Shown in pieces: positions 21,281 through 33,131 of a stretch of DNA of 64,000 nucleotides. The position numbers were made by a program, and so were the translations under genes. The stretch spans positions 744,001 through 808,000 of the forward strand of contig JAPEUQ010000004.1 in the NCBI GenBank assembly GCA_027946365.1. Direction: 5' to 3'. Source of the stretch: Kalmusia sp. IMI 367209 (Eukaryota; Ascomycota; Dothideomycetes; Pleosporales; Didymosphaeriaceae). Position 1 is the first letter of the stretch, and each line of letters opens with the position of its first letter. Under the pieces are notes generated by a model. It saw only the letters and a program-made list of their open reading frames with translations. It made no database searches and was not told the DNA's origin.

Positions 21281-23118
21281 CTATCGGATCCATCGAGCTT
21301 TGCTTCGTAGACCGTACTGCCTTCCATTATTTTTGTCTGGTTTCCACATGTCCCCTAGGTCCTCATTGTCTGTCCCTCCACTGATCACTTTTTCATCTCC
21401 ACTTGTATTGTCAGATTGTTCCCCATCAGTTCGGTCACTGTCGGTAAGATCGCCGTCATTGCTAGTATCATAGTCACCATCTTGCTCTTCATCATAGCTG
21501 TCCTCACCCTTCAAATCTTCTCTCTTCCTCTTTGCCTTCCTATCTTGATCAACCTTCCGCATCTGTACTGCGTAAGGCACGGCTTCCAGCTCGAGATACT
21601 CCCCTGAAACCCCCGAAGATTCTCTGTTCTGGACTCCAATGATACCACACTACAATCAGGTACTCCAGCGCCCTTATCTTCTCCATACCGCCATATAAAT
21701 CCAATGCAGCTCTCTCATATAGCCTCTTGTCACGCTCATTCGCCTTTGCATATGTCTCTTCGAATTTCTCCACCATCTTTCGCACAAATTTAGGTTGTAA
21801 CAACCACACTTGACCTTCGTCACCACCAGCGCCAATACTGAACAATTTCATACCTTTAGGGAAAGCAAAATTATCGAAATGAACATCTGTGAAGCTCCAG
21901 GGGGACAGTGTGAATTCTATATCGTTAAACAAATCGTCGTCGTCGAAGTCTACGTTACTGGCAGCGTAGAAGATGCCGGAAACATCAGAGGGGGTCATCT
22001 CCTGGGTAGAAGCCATTGGACGTCTTGAGGAACTCTCGATAGTCTTCTGGAAGCGATGTTACATCACACCTGTCTTCTTCCTCTTTTTCTCCTTGTCCTT
22101 CCTTTTCTTCTTCTTTGTCGCCGCCAATTCTCCTCTCTAGTTCGGAGATCTGATCGTCTGTTGCGGCCTCCTTGAGGAATGTTTTTGGGAACTTAGTTTC
22201 TAGATTACCTCCATCTTCATCGTCAATTACACCTACGATATTAAAGATAGACATGGATCCGCCAGCTTCTGAATTTGCCCTGCGTGCTGCGATGTAGCTT
22301 TCGTCCATGATGCGGAGCAGCTCTGGGATGGATTTGGTGGCGTATGGGCGCGCAGGGCCCTTCGTGAAGCGCTCTTCAATCAATCTACACCCTTCTTCCA
22401 CATAAGCGTCTAAAGAATTATCTTCGATTCCGAGTCTTTCTCCAACAGCTGTTTCTTGAATCAATTTCCAAGCTTTCGTACACCCCTCGATACCCAAATG
22501 TTTATTCATCCAGTACCTCATCTTCCGCCCCGATACCTCCTCGTCATCAGCATGATCCTGGAAGTATTTAAACAAGCTCACAATATCCTCTTCAATCAGC
22601 TTTCTCGCCTTATCTTCATACCCTGCAACGATCGTCACGTCGAGAGCCACCCCGATTGCAGTAGTAATACTCGAAAGCCCATTCCCTGGGTGCATACTTA
22701 GATTCTCCAACACAAACTTCACATCCTCCCTGCTGAAACTATAGTTCTTCTCACGCAGATCAGAAGGCCATAGTAAGCTCTCGCCGTTCTTCAGACTCTC
22801 TCTCAATTTCTTGCCATTTTCTGTGTCGTCGAAGCCATTGTAGAGCTTGTTCGGATCCGGAGTACGAATGTAGGTCGCCATGGAATCAGTGGCTTCCCAA
22901 GCTTGAAACAAAGGGCTCAAATTACGTCTAGTGTCGAACAGAATGCCATTCCCGGCATTGTAGAGGCTATCAACTAGGCGATTCGCGTGCGCTGGGTAGC
23001 CAAGGACCATGAGATCAAGTGCGGCATCAAGAGCTATTCTACTTGCATCTTGCGAGTTTCGCTGCTCCAAGATATTTGTCTTCGTCCAGGGTATGAGAGG
23101 GAGGGGTTTTGCGGACAT
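21281..23118 (-). pseudogene. KNR4/SMI1-domain protein, frame broken twice
   Basis: One gene read in three frames on the minus strand: 23118 to about 21990, about 21994 to 21610, and about 21614 to 21281. The SMI1/KNR4 domain begins near SELERRIGG and LPEDYREFLKTSNGF; it continues after the first break as SDVSGIFYAASNVDFDDDD and GQVWLLQPKFV, and after the second break as EYLELEAVPYAVQMRK. Each break is removed by taking one base out of a five-base homopolymer (G5 at 21990-21994 and C5 at 21610-21614 on the plus strand), with no room for an intron. KNR4/SMI1 proteins coordinate cell-wall integrity signalling in yeast. The C-terminus is acidic and disordered. Whether this is a decayed gene or sequence error cannot be decided here; about 611 aa if intact. 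Confidence 0.75.
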
Positions 23119-23572
23119 GCTGGGTAACCACGAATTAAATAAATCCGACCGCTAATGCTCATAAATTTGTCAGAGAAATGAATTTGAGATTGCAAGAGTT
23201 TGAGGGGTTGGTTAGGACAAATAAAACGTTTGTAGCCTGCAGTAGCATAAGCGCTAACCTAGGAGGCACAAAGTGCAAGGCTGCAGCCGATGACATCATT
23301 GCACATAGTATCACACTTTATGGGTTGCTTACTTCTACAATCTTAAAGACCTCTTTCTAATGAAATCTGTTTTTTCGATGTCGTTTGTCAGATGCTGAGC
23401 AGCAGGGCCGTGGAAGTGTCGCCCGGATGACAGGTGTCAAACGTACCATGCTCGCAGCCAAAGAATACGATGAAACTAAGAATGTAGAATAGATTATGTT
23501 ATTGCGTCGGTACCGGATTCAGAGGACAAACTAATAAATAAGTAAGGTATCAAAAGCCTCCTCTTCGCAACG
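23119..23572. other. intergenic
   Basis: Separates the KNR4-like gene start from the esterase stop. Nothing recognisable. Confidence 0.5.
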
Positions 23573-24599
23573 TTATCTCTTAGCAACACCATCAAAGAAT
23601 TTCATGATAATCTCGCTCGCTCGCACTACCGTCGGTCCCTGCGGCACCGAAATCTGCGAAAGATTGATCTCCGTATCTGCCCAACAATGTCCCATGCTCT
23701 TCACCTTATAATGCTGCAGCCCCCCTTCCACGACCCCACACTTCCACGTTAGATGCTGCACCTCTCCATCGAAAAGCGTTTCCTCCGTCTTATCCTCACA
23801 GCTGTTTCTCTGTGCCCACCAGTCAAGCCAGTTTGGAATCGCGGGTTCGGGGCCACCGTCGCCTTGTCCGCCCTCGTAGTGAACGGTGCTATCTGCTCCA
23901 CCATGTATCTCCAATAGTGGAAGAGGGAGAGCGTTAGGAGAGGGATTGCAATTGTTGTTGGGGCCATTGACATCGGTATAGAAGGCACCAGAATGAGAAG
24001 CAAATGCCTTGAAGAGGGTGCTGCCAAGGGGATCGCAGGCGAGTGTTCCAATGAAGCCGCCGCCATTGGACATCCCAGCGGCAAAGACCTTACTTTCATC
24101 AACACAGACAGTGGATTCGAGATCCGCAAGAAGGTCGGCTACAAATTGGACATCTTCTTGCACCGTTGATGCGTTGTGATAGGTTGGTCCAGCCCAGCTC
24201 CCGTCAAGTCCATTCGGGTAGACTACAATTTTCTGTCACGCGCAGTCAGAAGTCGGCTCAGCGTAGTATTAGGGGGGAAGTTCATACTTCTGCGCTGTAC
24301 TGTGATTGACTCATCTTCGTGTCTAATTCGAAGAACAGACCGACGCTACTCGATCCATGGAAACCGACGACAACAGGGTAAGCCTTATTCTTGTCATAGT
24401 TCGCTGGTATGTGATACGAATAGCTTCGATCTTTTCCACTGCTTTTCAACCCTAGGCGATAGTGCGTAAAGTCCGTAGGCCACTGCGTCTTCCCGCATCC
24501 CGAGCTCGCGCGGGACTCCACTTGAACTTGCGCTTGAGGGAGGCTGATGCCCGGCTGCGCGAGGCTCGCGATGAGCAGGACAACGTTATGGAGCTTCAT
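23573..24599 (-). CDS. secreted CE1-type esterase (feruloyl esterase / polyhydroxyalkanoate depolymerase-like)
   Basis: Two exons, 24599-24288 and 24232-23573, with a 55-nt GT-AG intron; 323 aa. The signal peptide is MKLHNVVLLIASLAQPGISLPQA. The alpha/beta-hydrolase fold shows the HGSSSVG oxyanion loop, the nucleophile Ser159 in GMSNGG, the acid Asp in HGGADSTVHYEG and the His in SMGHCWAD. This is the arrangement of secreted esterases of CE1 and the related LpqC/PHB depolymerase group, acting on feruloylated plant polysaccharides or polyesters. There is no carbohydrate-binding module. Substrate is not decidable from sequence. Confidence 0.92.
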
Positions 24600-25045
24600 T
24601 TCTACCGGTACCGACGAGAAGAGTAGAAGGGAGAAGGTGCGCAAGATGCGCGGTTGCAGGTTAGTTGAGAGTTGCCACTTTAGGTATCCTGGGAATTATC
24701 GTTCAGGAAGGTCACATTGCGAGAGCACTATTGGCTGCTCTGTTGAATTAACCAGGTCTCCTGAAACACAAGAACCATGCCACATGGTACGCCCATGTGC
24801 ATAATTCTATGTCCATAAGTGACAGATGAGATTTCTTGTCGTCCAGGTGTCGCTTGTCACGATGATACAGGTTCGAGTGATGCATGGACTTTTGGATCAG
24901 GAGTGACTCAAGGAGCTTGCTGTTACTATTGCTGACTCAGCAACCGAGGTTCATGTATTGTCTTCACACAACCACCATCTACCAGCAACCAATTTCCCTC
25001 CTCATTGTGACTATTTTTTTTACTCGTACTTAACGTCTACTAGCT
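24600..25045. other. intergenic
   Basis: Promoter of the esterase gene and 3' region of the mannosidase gene. A T-rich stretch lies near 25010-25020. Nothing else seen. Confidence 0.5.
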
Positions 25046-27670
25046 CTAACTGATATCAACAACAGTATGGCCTGGTGATGGTGGAACATCGCCCGATTCC
25101 CACACCTTCTGCTCACTTCCTAATTGGAACAATATCTCACCTCCTTCAGACATAATACCGCCTTCATCTTCATGCTCAAACCAGTTCCTGTTCCACTCCT
25201 TCCCGTTTATCGACACTCCTTGAACATAGTAGCCTTGTTTTCCGTCGCCGTCGTCCAATCCTTCTGCTCGGATGCGCAGTGTGTGGTTATGATTCACCGT
25301 AATATTGATGTCGTCAAACCAAGGGCTTTCCAATAAATACACCGGCGTCGTAACGATTGGATAAAGGCCAATCATCTGCCATATCAGCCAGCAGTTTAGA
25401 GCTCCAGCGTCTGAGTTGCCGGGAATGCCGTTGGACGTATTGAAGTAGAAGTCATTCGCGAGCTGTCGCGATCGCTCTACAGATTTCCACTGTTTGTTTA
25501 GATAATTGTACAGGTACGGCGTCTGAAAGTCGGGTTCATTGGCGATATTATTGATGGTAGTTATACCGAGGCCGTTCACACCTAGATCAACACCTGAAGT
25601 GTTGGGTTTGAAGACATAATCAAGGCGTTCTTCGAAATGGTCCGCGCCGCCCATGAGCTCAATTACGCGCTCGACATCGTGAGGAACAACAAAAGAATAC
25701 TCTAACATCAAATTAGCATGTTCTCATTCGAGAACTTCCATACAGGGGGCTTACCGAAAGCTGTACCCTCGTAACTCTCATCGGACCAGTTACAGTCACC
25801 GCAATTGGTGATGTTGTAAGTCTTATGAAAAGTACCGTTGGCGTAGCGGGGCATCACGAAGCCGGTGAATCCTCGACTCTCAGCTTCCGGATCCCAGCTC
25901 AATTGCCATCCCGCAGAACGGCGCAGGTACAGATCACGATCTCCCGGTTCCTCCCCTGCGGCGATCTGAGATACGGCAAAATCATTCAATGAGTACTCCA
26001 CAGTCTTTGAAACAGCTCGACTGTTGCGATCAGCTGACACATAGCCTAGTGGGATCCAGTCGTCGAGCGCCGAGCGACCGTCCTTTAGGGAACCTTGTGG
26101 ATCTACTGGGTTCTGATCAAAGTACGGAAGCACCTCAGCATTCTTCTTGACCGCTGCATATCCTTCCGTCCAGTTGATATTTCCACGAAGGCCCTTAACA
26201 TATGCATCGGCCAATACGTTATCCGCATTTGATCCACCCTGCACTAGGCCATTGTAGTTCCCAGATCGTCCATCGGGCAGGTAGCCCTCGTGCTTGAACA
26301 TATCAATGAGCGACCGGATCATTGACTCATAGTATGACGGCTGTATCAGGTGCCATAACGATACTTGGTTGCGGAAGAGGTCCCACATGGTATAGAAATC
26401 ATCCCAGTATGGTTCATCGGATTCCCAGAGAGGATTCTCATGTATGCGCTCGCTCGGGATGAGGTGCATGAAGTACAAGCTAGAATACAAAAGCGCGAGC
26501 CTCGTCTTATTGGCTGCTTCTGATGTATCGACCCGAATCTTGGAAAAGACGTCGCGGTTCCACTCGTCGCGTGCAGCTTGCGTAGTATCTTTGGTGGACC
26601 ATGTTGAAATCTCCTCATCTTTGTACGCGCATGCCTTTTCGACTGACATGAATGAGATACCGACCCGGGATTTGATCGCTGCCGTCCCATCTGTTCCATT
26701 CCAAGAAAATATGGCACCGACTCGATCGTTCAACGGACCTGCTCGTGCACTAGAACCTGTGTACGTAGGCTGTGGTACCGTGGCGTTGTCGAAGCTACGG
26801 TAATGTCGGCTGACTGGAAACGTATTCTTCCCTTTGAACGCGCGGGCATTGTCTGGAGGGGTGTCGAATTCTCCACAGACGTATACTGTGACAGGAGCGC
26901 CAATGCACCAGCCTCCTGCAATCGATGTGTAACCCGTGTACACGGATGAGTTTGGCTGTATCTCAATTTCACCGCCCGTATAAAATTGTGAGTCCCACGA
27001 GCGCGACGGATGCGGGAGATAGTGCGAGAAGTCTACAAGAACATGCTTCTCATTGTTCGAAGGATACGAGTACTGGTAGAGTCCCGCATGTCGCGATGCG
27101 GAGAGCTCTACGCTGATGCCGGATTCGAATTGGGTGCGGAAATACCCTACGCTTGCAACGTCGTCTCCGACCTTCACCCAGTCAGCATCGACACAATGTT
27201 AGCCAGATGTCCCACCTGCCCTATCTTGCCAGTATGTCACATTGTCCAACAAATTCACCGGTGCGTCAATCGTCGTAAGTGGCATTTGCGCAGGAAATCC
27301 GTATTTTGCGCCGCCTCCAGTTCCAGATTCATGCATTAAGCTGATGCCTGTCACTTTTCCCTGCGGTGTCCACCCGCCGTTAAGCGCGCTTTGGTTCACG
27401 GGTAATTCGAATGTATCGATGCCAAGTTTGACCATGCCAAACGGCACAGCACCACCCACGAAAATGTCGCCCCCGCCATCTATGAAGGGTCAAATGTGTG
27501 CCCTCAAAAGAAGCATGGGAGCAAACGAATGACTTACATGCGTAGCCTGGTATTCCTCCCTCAGATCCAATGAATGGGTTCACGTACTGCGCGTAATCTA
27601 CATCGTGCGCAACGACCCCCAACACAAGCCCAAAGATCAGAGTCCACATTGCGAGCACTGAGGAGCGCAT
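25046..27670 (-). CDS. secreted alpha-1,2-mannosidase, glycoside hydrolase family 92
   Basis: Four exons: 27670-27538, 27479-27216, 27164-25755 and 25701-25046 (about 820 aa). A signal peptide (MWTLIFGLVLGVVA region) precedes VNPFIGSEGG. The GH92 signatures are clear: GGGDIFVGGAVPFGMVKLG, GGSNADNVLADAYVKG, EYSFVVPHDVERV and NEPDFQTPYLYNYL. GH92 enzymes are calcium-dependent exo-mannosidases acting on N-glycan or mannan. Intron 3 is set by the split EYSF codon. Intron 2 is ambiguous: a GT-AG choice (27215 to 27165) gives QDRADDVASV, while a GC-AG choice (27219 to 27172) with a CTAAC branch site gives QDRVGDDVASV. Confidence 0.93.
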
Positions 27671-28914
27671 TGGGCCTGTCCCGCTGTCGCGGTGGGCGCC
27701 TACTGTCTTATGAATCGTGCCATTGTACTTCGGCGGTAAGCTTCACCCCGCATCTTGTCCATTCTCGCGTGAGGGATCGCGCTATCCAAGCTTTGAGGTT
27801 ACATTGACAGACAGTTGTGCTGGGTAAGCTCGGGTTATCAGCGATTATGACGTGGTAATCGCCCCGCCTTCTGCATTTGTTCCTGCCAAGACGGCTGGGG
27901 TGCGGAGATGAGCGTGACCCCAGGTCGGGCATAATTACCTGAGGCGAGTCACGAATTCGGCGATTGCAATGGTTGGAGCTATGCATATGGCTCACAATGC
28001 GGAGAATTGAATAGATCCTCGAGCTGAGGACTTCCTAACCACATTGGCAGTTAGCTCCACTCGTGTTGACATCAAGCTCATAATACCTGGCAATGCACAA
28101 CAAACATTTCCTCGGGTGTCTAGCTCTTCGCTGGCCACTCTGTAAAAGGTGAGGCTCTAAGCCCGCATCGTGCAGATTGTATTTTCGGGTGTCTTACCAT
28201 AGTAGCTTGACGAATTGTCGATCCTTGTCGGAGATATAAGAGAGAACCTTGGTTTTATCCTCGTACTCGATTTCGTCGATAGAATATAACAAGGAATTAA
28301 TCGAAGTTCTGCAATATGGCTTAGTGACAGATTCAAGAATATTTTCAATCCATTGTTGGGATTCTGTAATCGGTTTTTTTGGGAACTTTAAGTTTGTAAG
28401 TAGATCTTTTTGTAGGATTTGTCACTAACCTACCGCCTACGCTACCTAAGGTCCTATCAGGAAAATTTTCTCCAGCTATACATAGCTCCGATAAGCATCA
28501 TGGGACATGTAGACCCAGCTTGAGTGATGAAGTCAAAGGCAATCTGTACCTACTATGGCTTGGGCTCATCATGCCAAGTGTCGATTGGTGTCACGAAGTG
28601 GTGAACCCTAGCAGAAGTGAGCTAGTTGGAAAAGGGTTTAGACGAGTCCTCTCAGCCTCCATGGTCTTAGGATGTTGCAGCAACACACATCGGTATAGTG
28701 ACAAGCAGGAAACTTGAATTATATTGACAACCCTAGTAGTTACATAAAATAGATGCAAGCGAAAAGAGGCGCCTGCCCCGCACGGAAGAAATGGGAAGCT
28801 TCGGTTGTACGCCAGCCGCTATCTATGACGATATAAACGCACACCCGGAAGCAATCGCTATCCACGATCACACCTCGACATTACTTCTCAATACGACCTA
28901 TCGACGATAAATTA
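27671..28914. other. intergenic
   Basis: 1.24 kb between the mannosidase start (minus) and the oxidoreductase start (plus), so a divergent promoter region. No gene, RNA or repeat recognised. It is long for this gene-dense window. Confidence 0.5.
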
Positions 28915-29957
28915 ATGCATAACATGTATGCTTGGCAATTCAAGACCGCCAGCGGTGGTCTTGAGAACAACCTCTATCTGCCTGCGGCCGGCGTTCCGAA
29001 ACCACGCATTACAGAAGAACAAGTCCTTGTCGAAGTGTACAGTGCAGCACTCAATCCCGCCGACTACAAAGTACCGGAACTAGGACTTATAGCCAGAGGC
29101 ATGGTTCCGTCGCCATCCATACCTGGGATGGACTTTTGTGGGGAAGGTCATCGAAACCGGGCGGAAAGCAAGCTCATACCGCGTTGGCGAGATGGTCTTT
29201 GGCACTTATTCTGGCCCGCTAGGTCGTGGATCGCTAGGACAGTATATCGCGGTATCAATGGATATGTTAGCTACGGTGCCAAAAGGATTGGAAACCGATC
29301 ACATGGCAGGCGTTGGCGTCGCTGGACTTACGGCATATCAGTCTATACATCCAAATGTCAAGAAGGGCGACAAAGTCTTCATCAATGGTGGCTCTGGCGG
29401 TACCGGTATCTTCAGTATTCAAATAGCGAAGGCGCTAGGCTGTTATGTAACGACAACTTGTTCGAGCGCCAATGAGGAGCTTTGCAAGAGCCTGGGCGCA
29501 GACGAAATCATCGACTACAAGTCCAAGGATTTGGTCGACACTCTCAAAAAGAAAGGGCAGATCTTCAACTTGGTTGTTGACAATGTCGGCATGCCATCCA
29601 ATCTGTACAGCTCCTGTCATCACTTCGTTGTCCATCACGGAAAGTTCGTGCAGGTTGGAGCAGAAGTAGGCATTGCATCTGCAATACAACATGCGAGTAA
29701 CATGTTTTTTGCCAGGTATCCTCGGCGGTGGTCGAAGGAAGTATCAGTTTATCATGTTAAAATCTAAGCATGAACAGCTAGTGCAGCTTGCGAAATGGAT
29801 AGAAGAAGGCAGAATCAAGGTCGTGATCGATTCGGTTTGGGAGTATGACGACGCGCCGAGAGCTTTCGAGAGGTTGAAGACACACAGGGCGAAAGGGAAG
29901 ATTGTCGTTCACGTTAAGAAAGGCTTGTTCAATCAGAATGATCAATCACGAACATGA
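28915..29957 (+). pseudogene. MDR zinc-type alcohol dehydrogenase/quinone reductase, frame broken twice
   Basis: Medium-chain dehydrogenase/reductase of the quinone oxidoreductase/RTN4IP1 type, read in three frames. Segment 1 (MYAWQFKT... PGMDFC) has the GroES-like domain. Segment 2 holds the Rossmann motif NGGSGGTGIFSIQIAK and the central fold. Segment 3 (LGGGRRKYQFIML to GKIVVHVKK) is the C-terminal substrate end. The breaks lie at a G4 run (29140-29143) and a T6 run (29705-29710); removing one base from each joins the segments without a missing residue, and no intron can fit. If continuous it would be about 346 aa. No structural zinc cysteines are present, as in the quinone reductase branch. 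Confidence 0.75.
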
Positions 29958-30679
29958 AGTTGTATTGCTTTGATGTTTTGTTTTTTGAGGGAGCTTCCCA
30001 TACGTTTGTATTTTGTTTGTGGCGCCCTGGCTGCTGTGTCTCTCACTTTAGGGAACCATATCGTGACACGATTTGGTTGGGATCAAGACTGAATGTGGTA
30101 TACTAGCTGCTTTTGATATGTATAATATTCCATCAGTCTTCGTGTAATGCTTTATACTAAATTGAAATCCACTATACGATAATCACTCTTTTGACCTGAA
30201 ATTAGATTGCAACCGACAGCGCAACTACTATACATTTCACTCGATTTATCAAAGCAGGCTTCCTGACGTCATATACCGCGGTCTTTTATCGTAACCCGTA
30301 CTGTGCAGATTACAATCCCCATAGCTGAAGCATCCCGCATTAGTGTATGCAGCCAAGAGCGTTCGACGGACACGCTTCATCCCGCGCGAACGCCATCTCA
30401 ACCAATCTCACGCTTTGCCCTTGGCACGGGCGGAGCATCGTGCTCAAAGCTCAGGAACACGTTTGACATGTTGCAATTATAGAAGCAGTGATTGGTCTAC
30501 ATGTTGTGCTTCTCGTCAAGCAGTAGCGACGACAGTCGTGAATGTGAGTGAAGATCATTGCCCCGCATTTGTGTAGCATGAAATGTACATGGGTGCATTA
30601 CTCCTAAATTTGAGGTATATATAATATGGGTTCGACTCTTCTACAGTTCCTTTGCGAGGTGAGCGTGCATCTTTTCAAA
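29958..30679. other. intergenic
   Basis: Separates the broken oxidoreductase from the alkaline phosphatase gene. AT-rich 3' region, then the promoter; TATATATAA at 30617-30625 lies about 55 bp upstream of the chosen ATG at 30680 and just before an alternative in-frame ATG at 30626. Confidence 0.4.
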
Positions 30680-33061
30680 ATGGCTCGTTACTGGCTTACA
30701 GCGCTCTCTTTGGTAACAGCAGTCACAGCAGCTTTCCACACAAATCTCAACTACGCGTCGCCTTCTCGCCGTCATTTATCTCTAGGCATTGACATCTCAA
30801 AAGTAACGAAGCGGAGCCCGGTATTACAAGCTCGGTCGTGGGATCCCGATTCCTTAAACTTCACGCATGGAGTGGCATCTGGTGACCCGTTGCCTAACTC
30901 GGTTATCCTATGGACGCGTCTTTCGCCAGAACTCAGGAACGACGAAAGCAATGTAACTGTAGAAGGAAACGTACCGCTATATAACCATGATACCGAGACC
31001 TATATCAAAGCCAGTCCGAATCCTGTGTGTGTGGAGTACCAAGTCGGGCCTGACAAAAACTTCTCTTCGATCCTCGACAAAGGGACGGCTTATACGACTT
31101 CAGACATTGACTACACTGTCAAGGTAAGCTTGACGTTATTTGATCATGAGAATCAGTCGAACGCTAGTTGCTGATGATATATAGGTGGAAGCCAAGAACT
31201 TGCAGCCTTTCACTCAATACTACTACCAATTCAAAGTATGTGGCTCGAATAACAAGAGTCCGCTTGGCCGAACAAAAACGAGCCCTGGTCCGGACGATGA
31301 TGTGACCAAGGTTGGATTGGCTGTATATTCGTGCAGTAATTATCCCAATGGATATTTCAATGCGTACGGAAACGCGGCCCGCAAGGATAACGTCGATTAT
31401 ATAGTAAGTGATCATGAAGGGTGCAAGGATTTTTTAATATTACTGACTACATTAATAGATCCATCTCGGAGACTACATTTATGAAACTGGAAAGGGTACA
31501 CTTGGCAAGGATCCTAGGGCAACAAATCCTAGCCATGAGATCTTTACGCTCTACGGTGCGTCTCCTCTTCTCAGAATCTGTGATTGGTACTGACCGAATT
31601 CTTAGACTATCGCACGAGAATTGCTCAATGTCAGTCACACAACTAAATGGCCTGGTTTGTGCTGACGTAGTGTAGACCGCACCGATTTAGACCTACTTCT
31701 CTCACATCGTCAGTATCCGTGGATACCAGTGTGGGACGATCACGGTAGGTGAAGCATTCAATCTGATTTTTAAAAGGCTAACAATATGTGGAAATCTCCA
31801 ACAATGGCTATCGCGATGGGTCCAGCGGCTTGAACAATACCGAAGACTCTTTCCGAAAGGACGGAGGCGTGAGCGTGGATCAACGCAAAATGAATGCTGT
31901 TCGAGCCTACTTCGAATGGATGCCGTAAGTATTGATCTAGCTAGATCAATCATCTTCATTGCTTAGCAAACACATTAGCATCCGCCAAGTAGACATGGAC
32001 GATAACCTCCGCATATGGCGCTCATTCCAGATCGGAAAACTCTTTGATCTGATCATGCTCGACACCCGCAACTACGACCGGTCTATCACGACGCTAAACT
32101 GGAACGATGAGTACGTGGCGGAGCTCATCGATGACGCAGGTCGCACGCTCATGGGTAGCCACCAAGAGAACTGGTTCTATGGGCAGCTTTCCAAGTCCGC
32201 GCAGAGGGGTGCTACATGGAGAATTATCGGAAATCAGATCGTCTTTTCGAGACTGAACAATACAGCGAGGGATGATGATTGGTTAAATGCTGATCAATGG
32301 GATGTTAGTGTCCTCTTTCCAAACACAACGTCTTGAAACAAACTGACAGCTCTAGGGCTATACTGCGAATCGCAATCGAACTCTTCACCATCTCTATTCC
32401 AACAGCATCTCCAACACGGTATTCCTGGCAGGCGACTCACACGCCAATTGGGTTTCCGACCTTGTATGGCTGTAAGATAGCTGTCTGTACTTATACTAGA
32501 CCATGTTCGTATCCTAATTTGAGGCAGTGACGAGATGCCCTATGACCAAGTCACAGGCGCTGGCTCCATCGGTGTCGAGTTTGCCGGGACTGCCGTCTCG
32601 TCCTCCGGCTATGGCGCGAATATTTCTAACGGCAACATCGAGGCTGCTGGTCTGGTTCGAGACAATAAAGAATTGCAGTGGAGCGAGGGATATTATAGAG
32701 GTTACTATGAGTTGCAAGTTTCTCCGACCGAGATTACCGCAAACTACTTTGGTAAGTACTTTATCTTTGGGACTTATACGTTGCAACGAGTAGCATGTAG
32801 CAAGTGCTTGGAAATCCTCTGCAGAGTGCTGACCGTAGGAAAGGCTGCCCTACTGTGGCATTCCGCAACCCTCTCGAGATCAGCCTTGCCAACTTCACCG
32901 TAGTAGCAGGTGCCAACCATCTGCAGCGTAATGTGGCGAACGGTAGTGTGGAGAACGGTGCCTTGCAAAGGGGAAGCGTGAGGCAAACGAATCTAACGAG
33001 AAATACTGAGACGGGAATGTGGAATGTGACACATTTTGATCAGATGTTCATCAAGTATTGA
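30680..33061 (+). CDS. PhoD-type alkaline phosphatase, one intron lacks an AG acceptor
   Basis: Ten exons: 30680-31133 region ending at 31123, 31185-31403, 31459-31555, 31606-31629, 31676-31744, 31792-31924, 31979-32303, 32356-32471, 32528-32751 and 32844-33061; 622 aa if all are joined. Signal peptide MARYWLTALSLVTAVTAAF; N-terminal PhoD domain (NFTHGVASGDPLPNSVILW) and the phosphatase core (IHLGDYIYE, VWDDHEISNNGYRDG, DTRNYDRS, LAGDSHANWVSD). PhoD enzymes are secreted calcium/iron phosphomonoesterases or phosphodiesterases. Intron 5 starts GTAGGT at 31745 and has a CTAAC branch site, but the position that should read AG before GAA-ATC reads GG (31790-31791), and no other AG gives an open frame. 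Read-through hits a stop at once. All other junctions are GT-AG. Confidence 0.82.
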
Positions 33062-33131
33062 GAAGCGCGTGGCACTGTAAGTATGAGGTTATTCGTGGAT
33101 GACGGTGGAGGAAGAATATATGCTTTGCCAT

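Noticed and set aside
21530..21625. A short intron explaining the second frame break in the KNR4-like gene
   Set aside because: The only in-phase GT-AG option is 31 nt, too short for fungal splicing, whereas one homopolymer base explains it fully.
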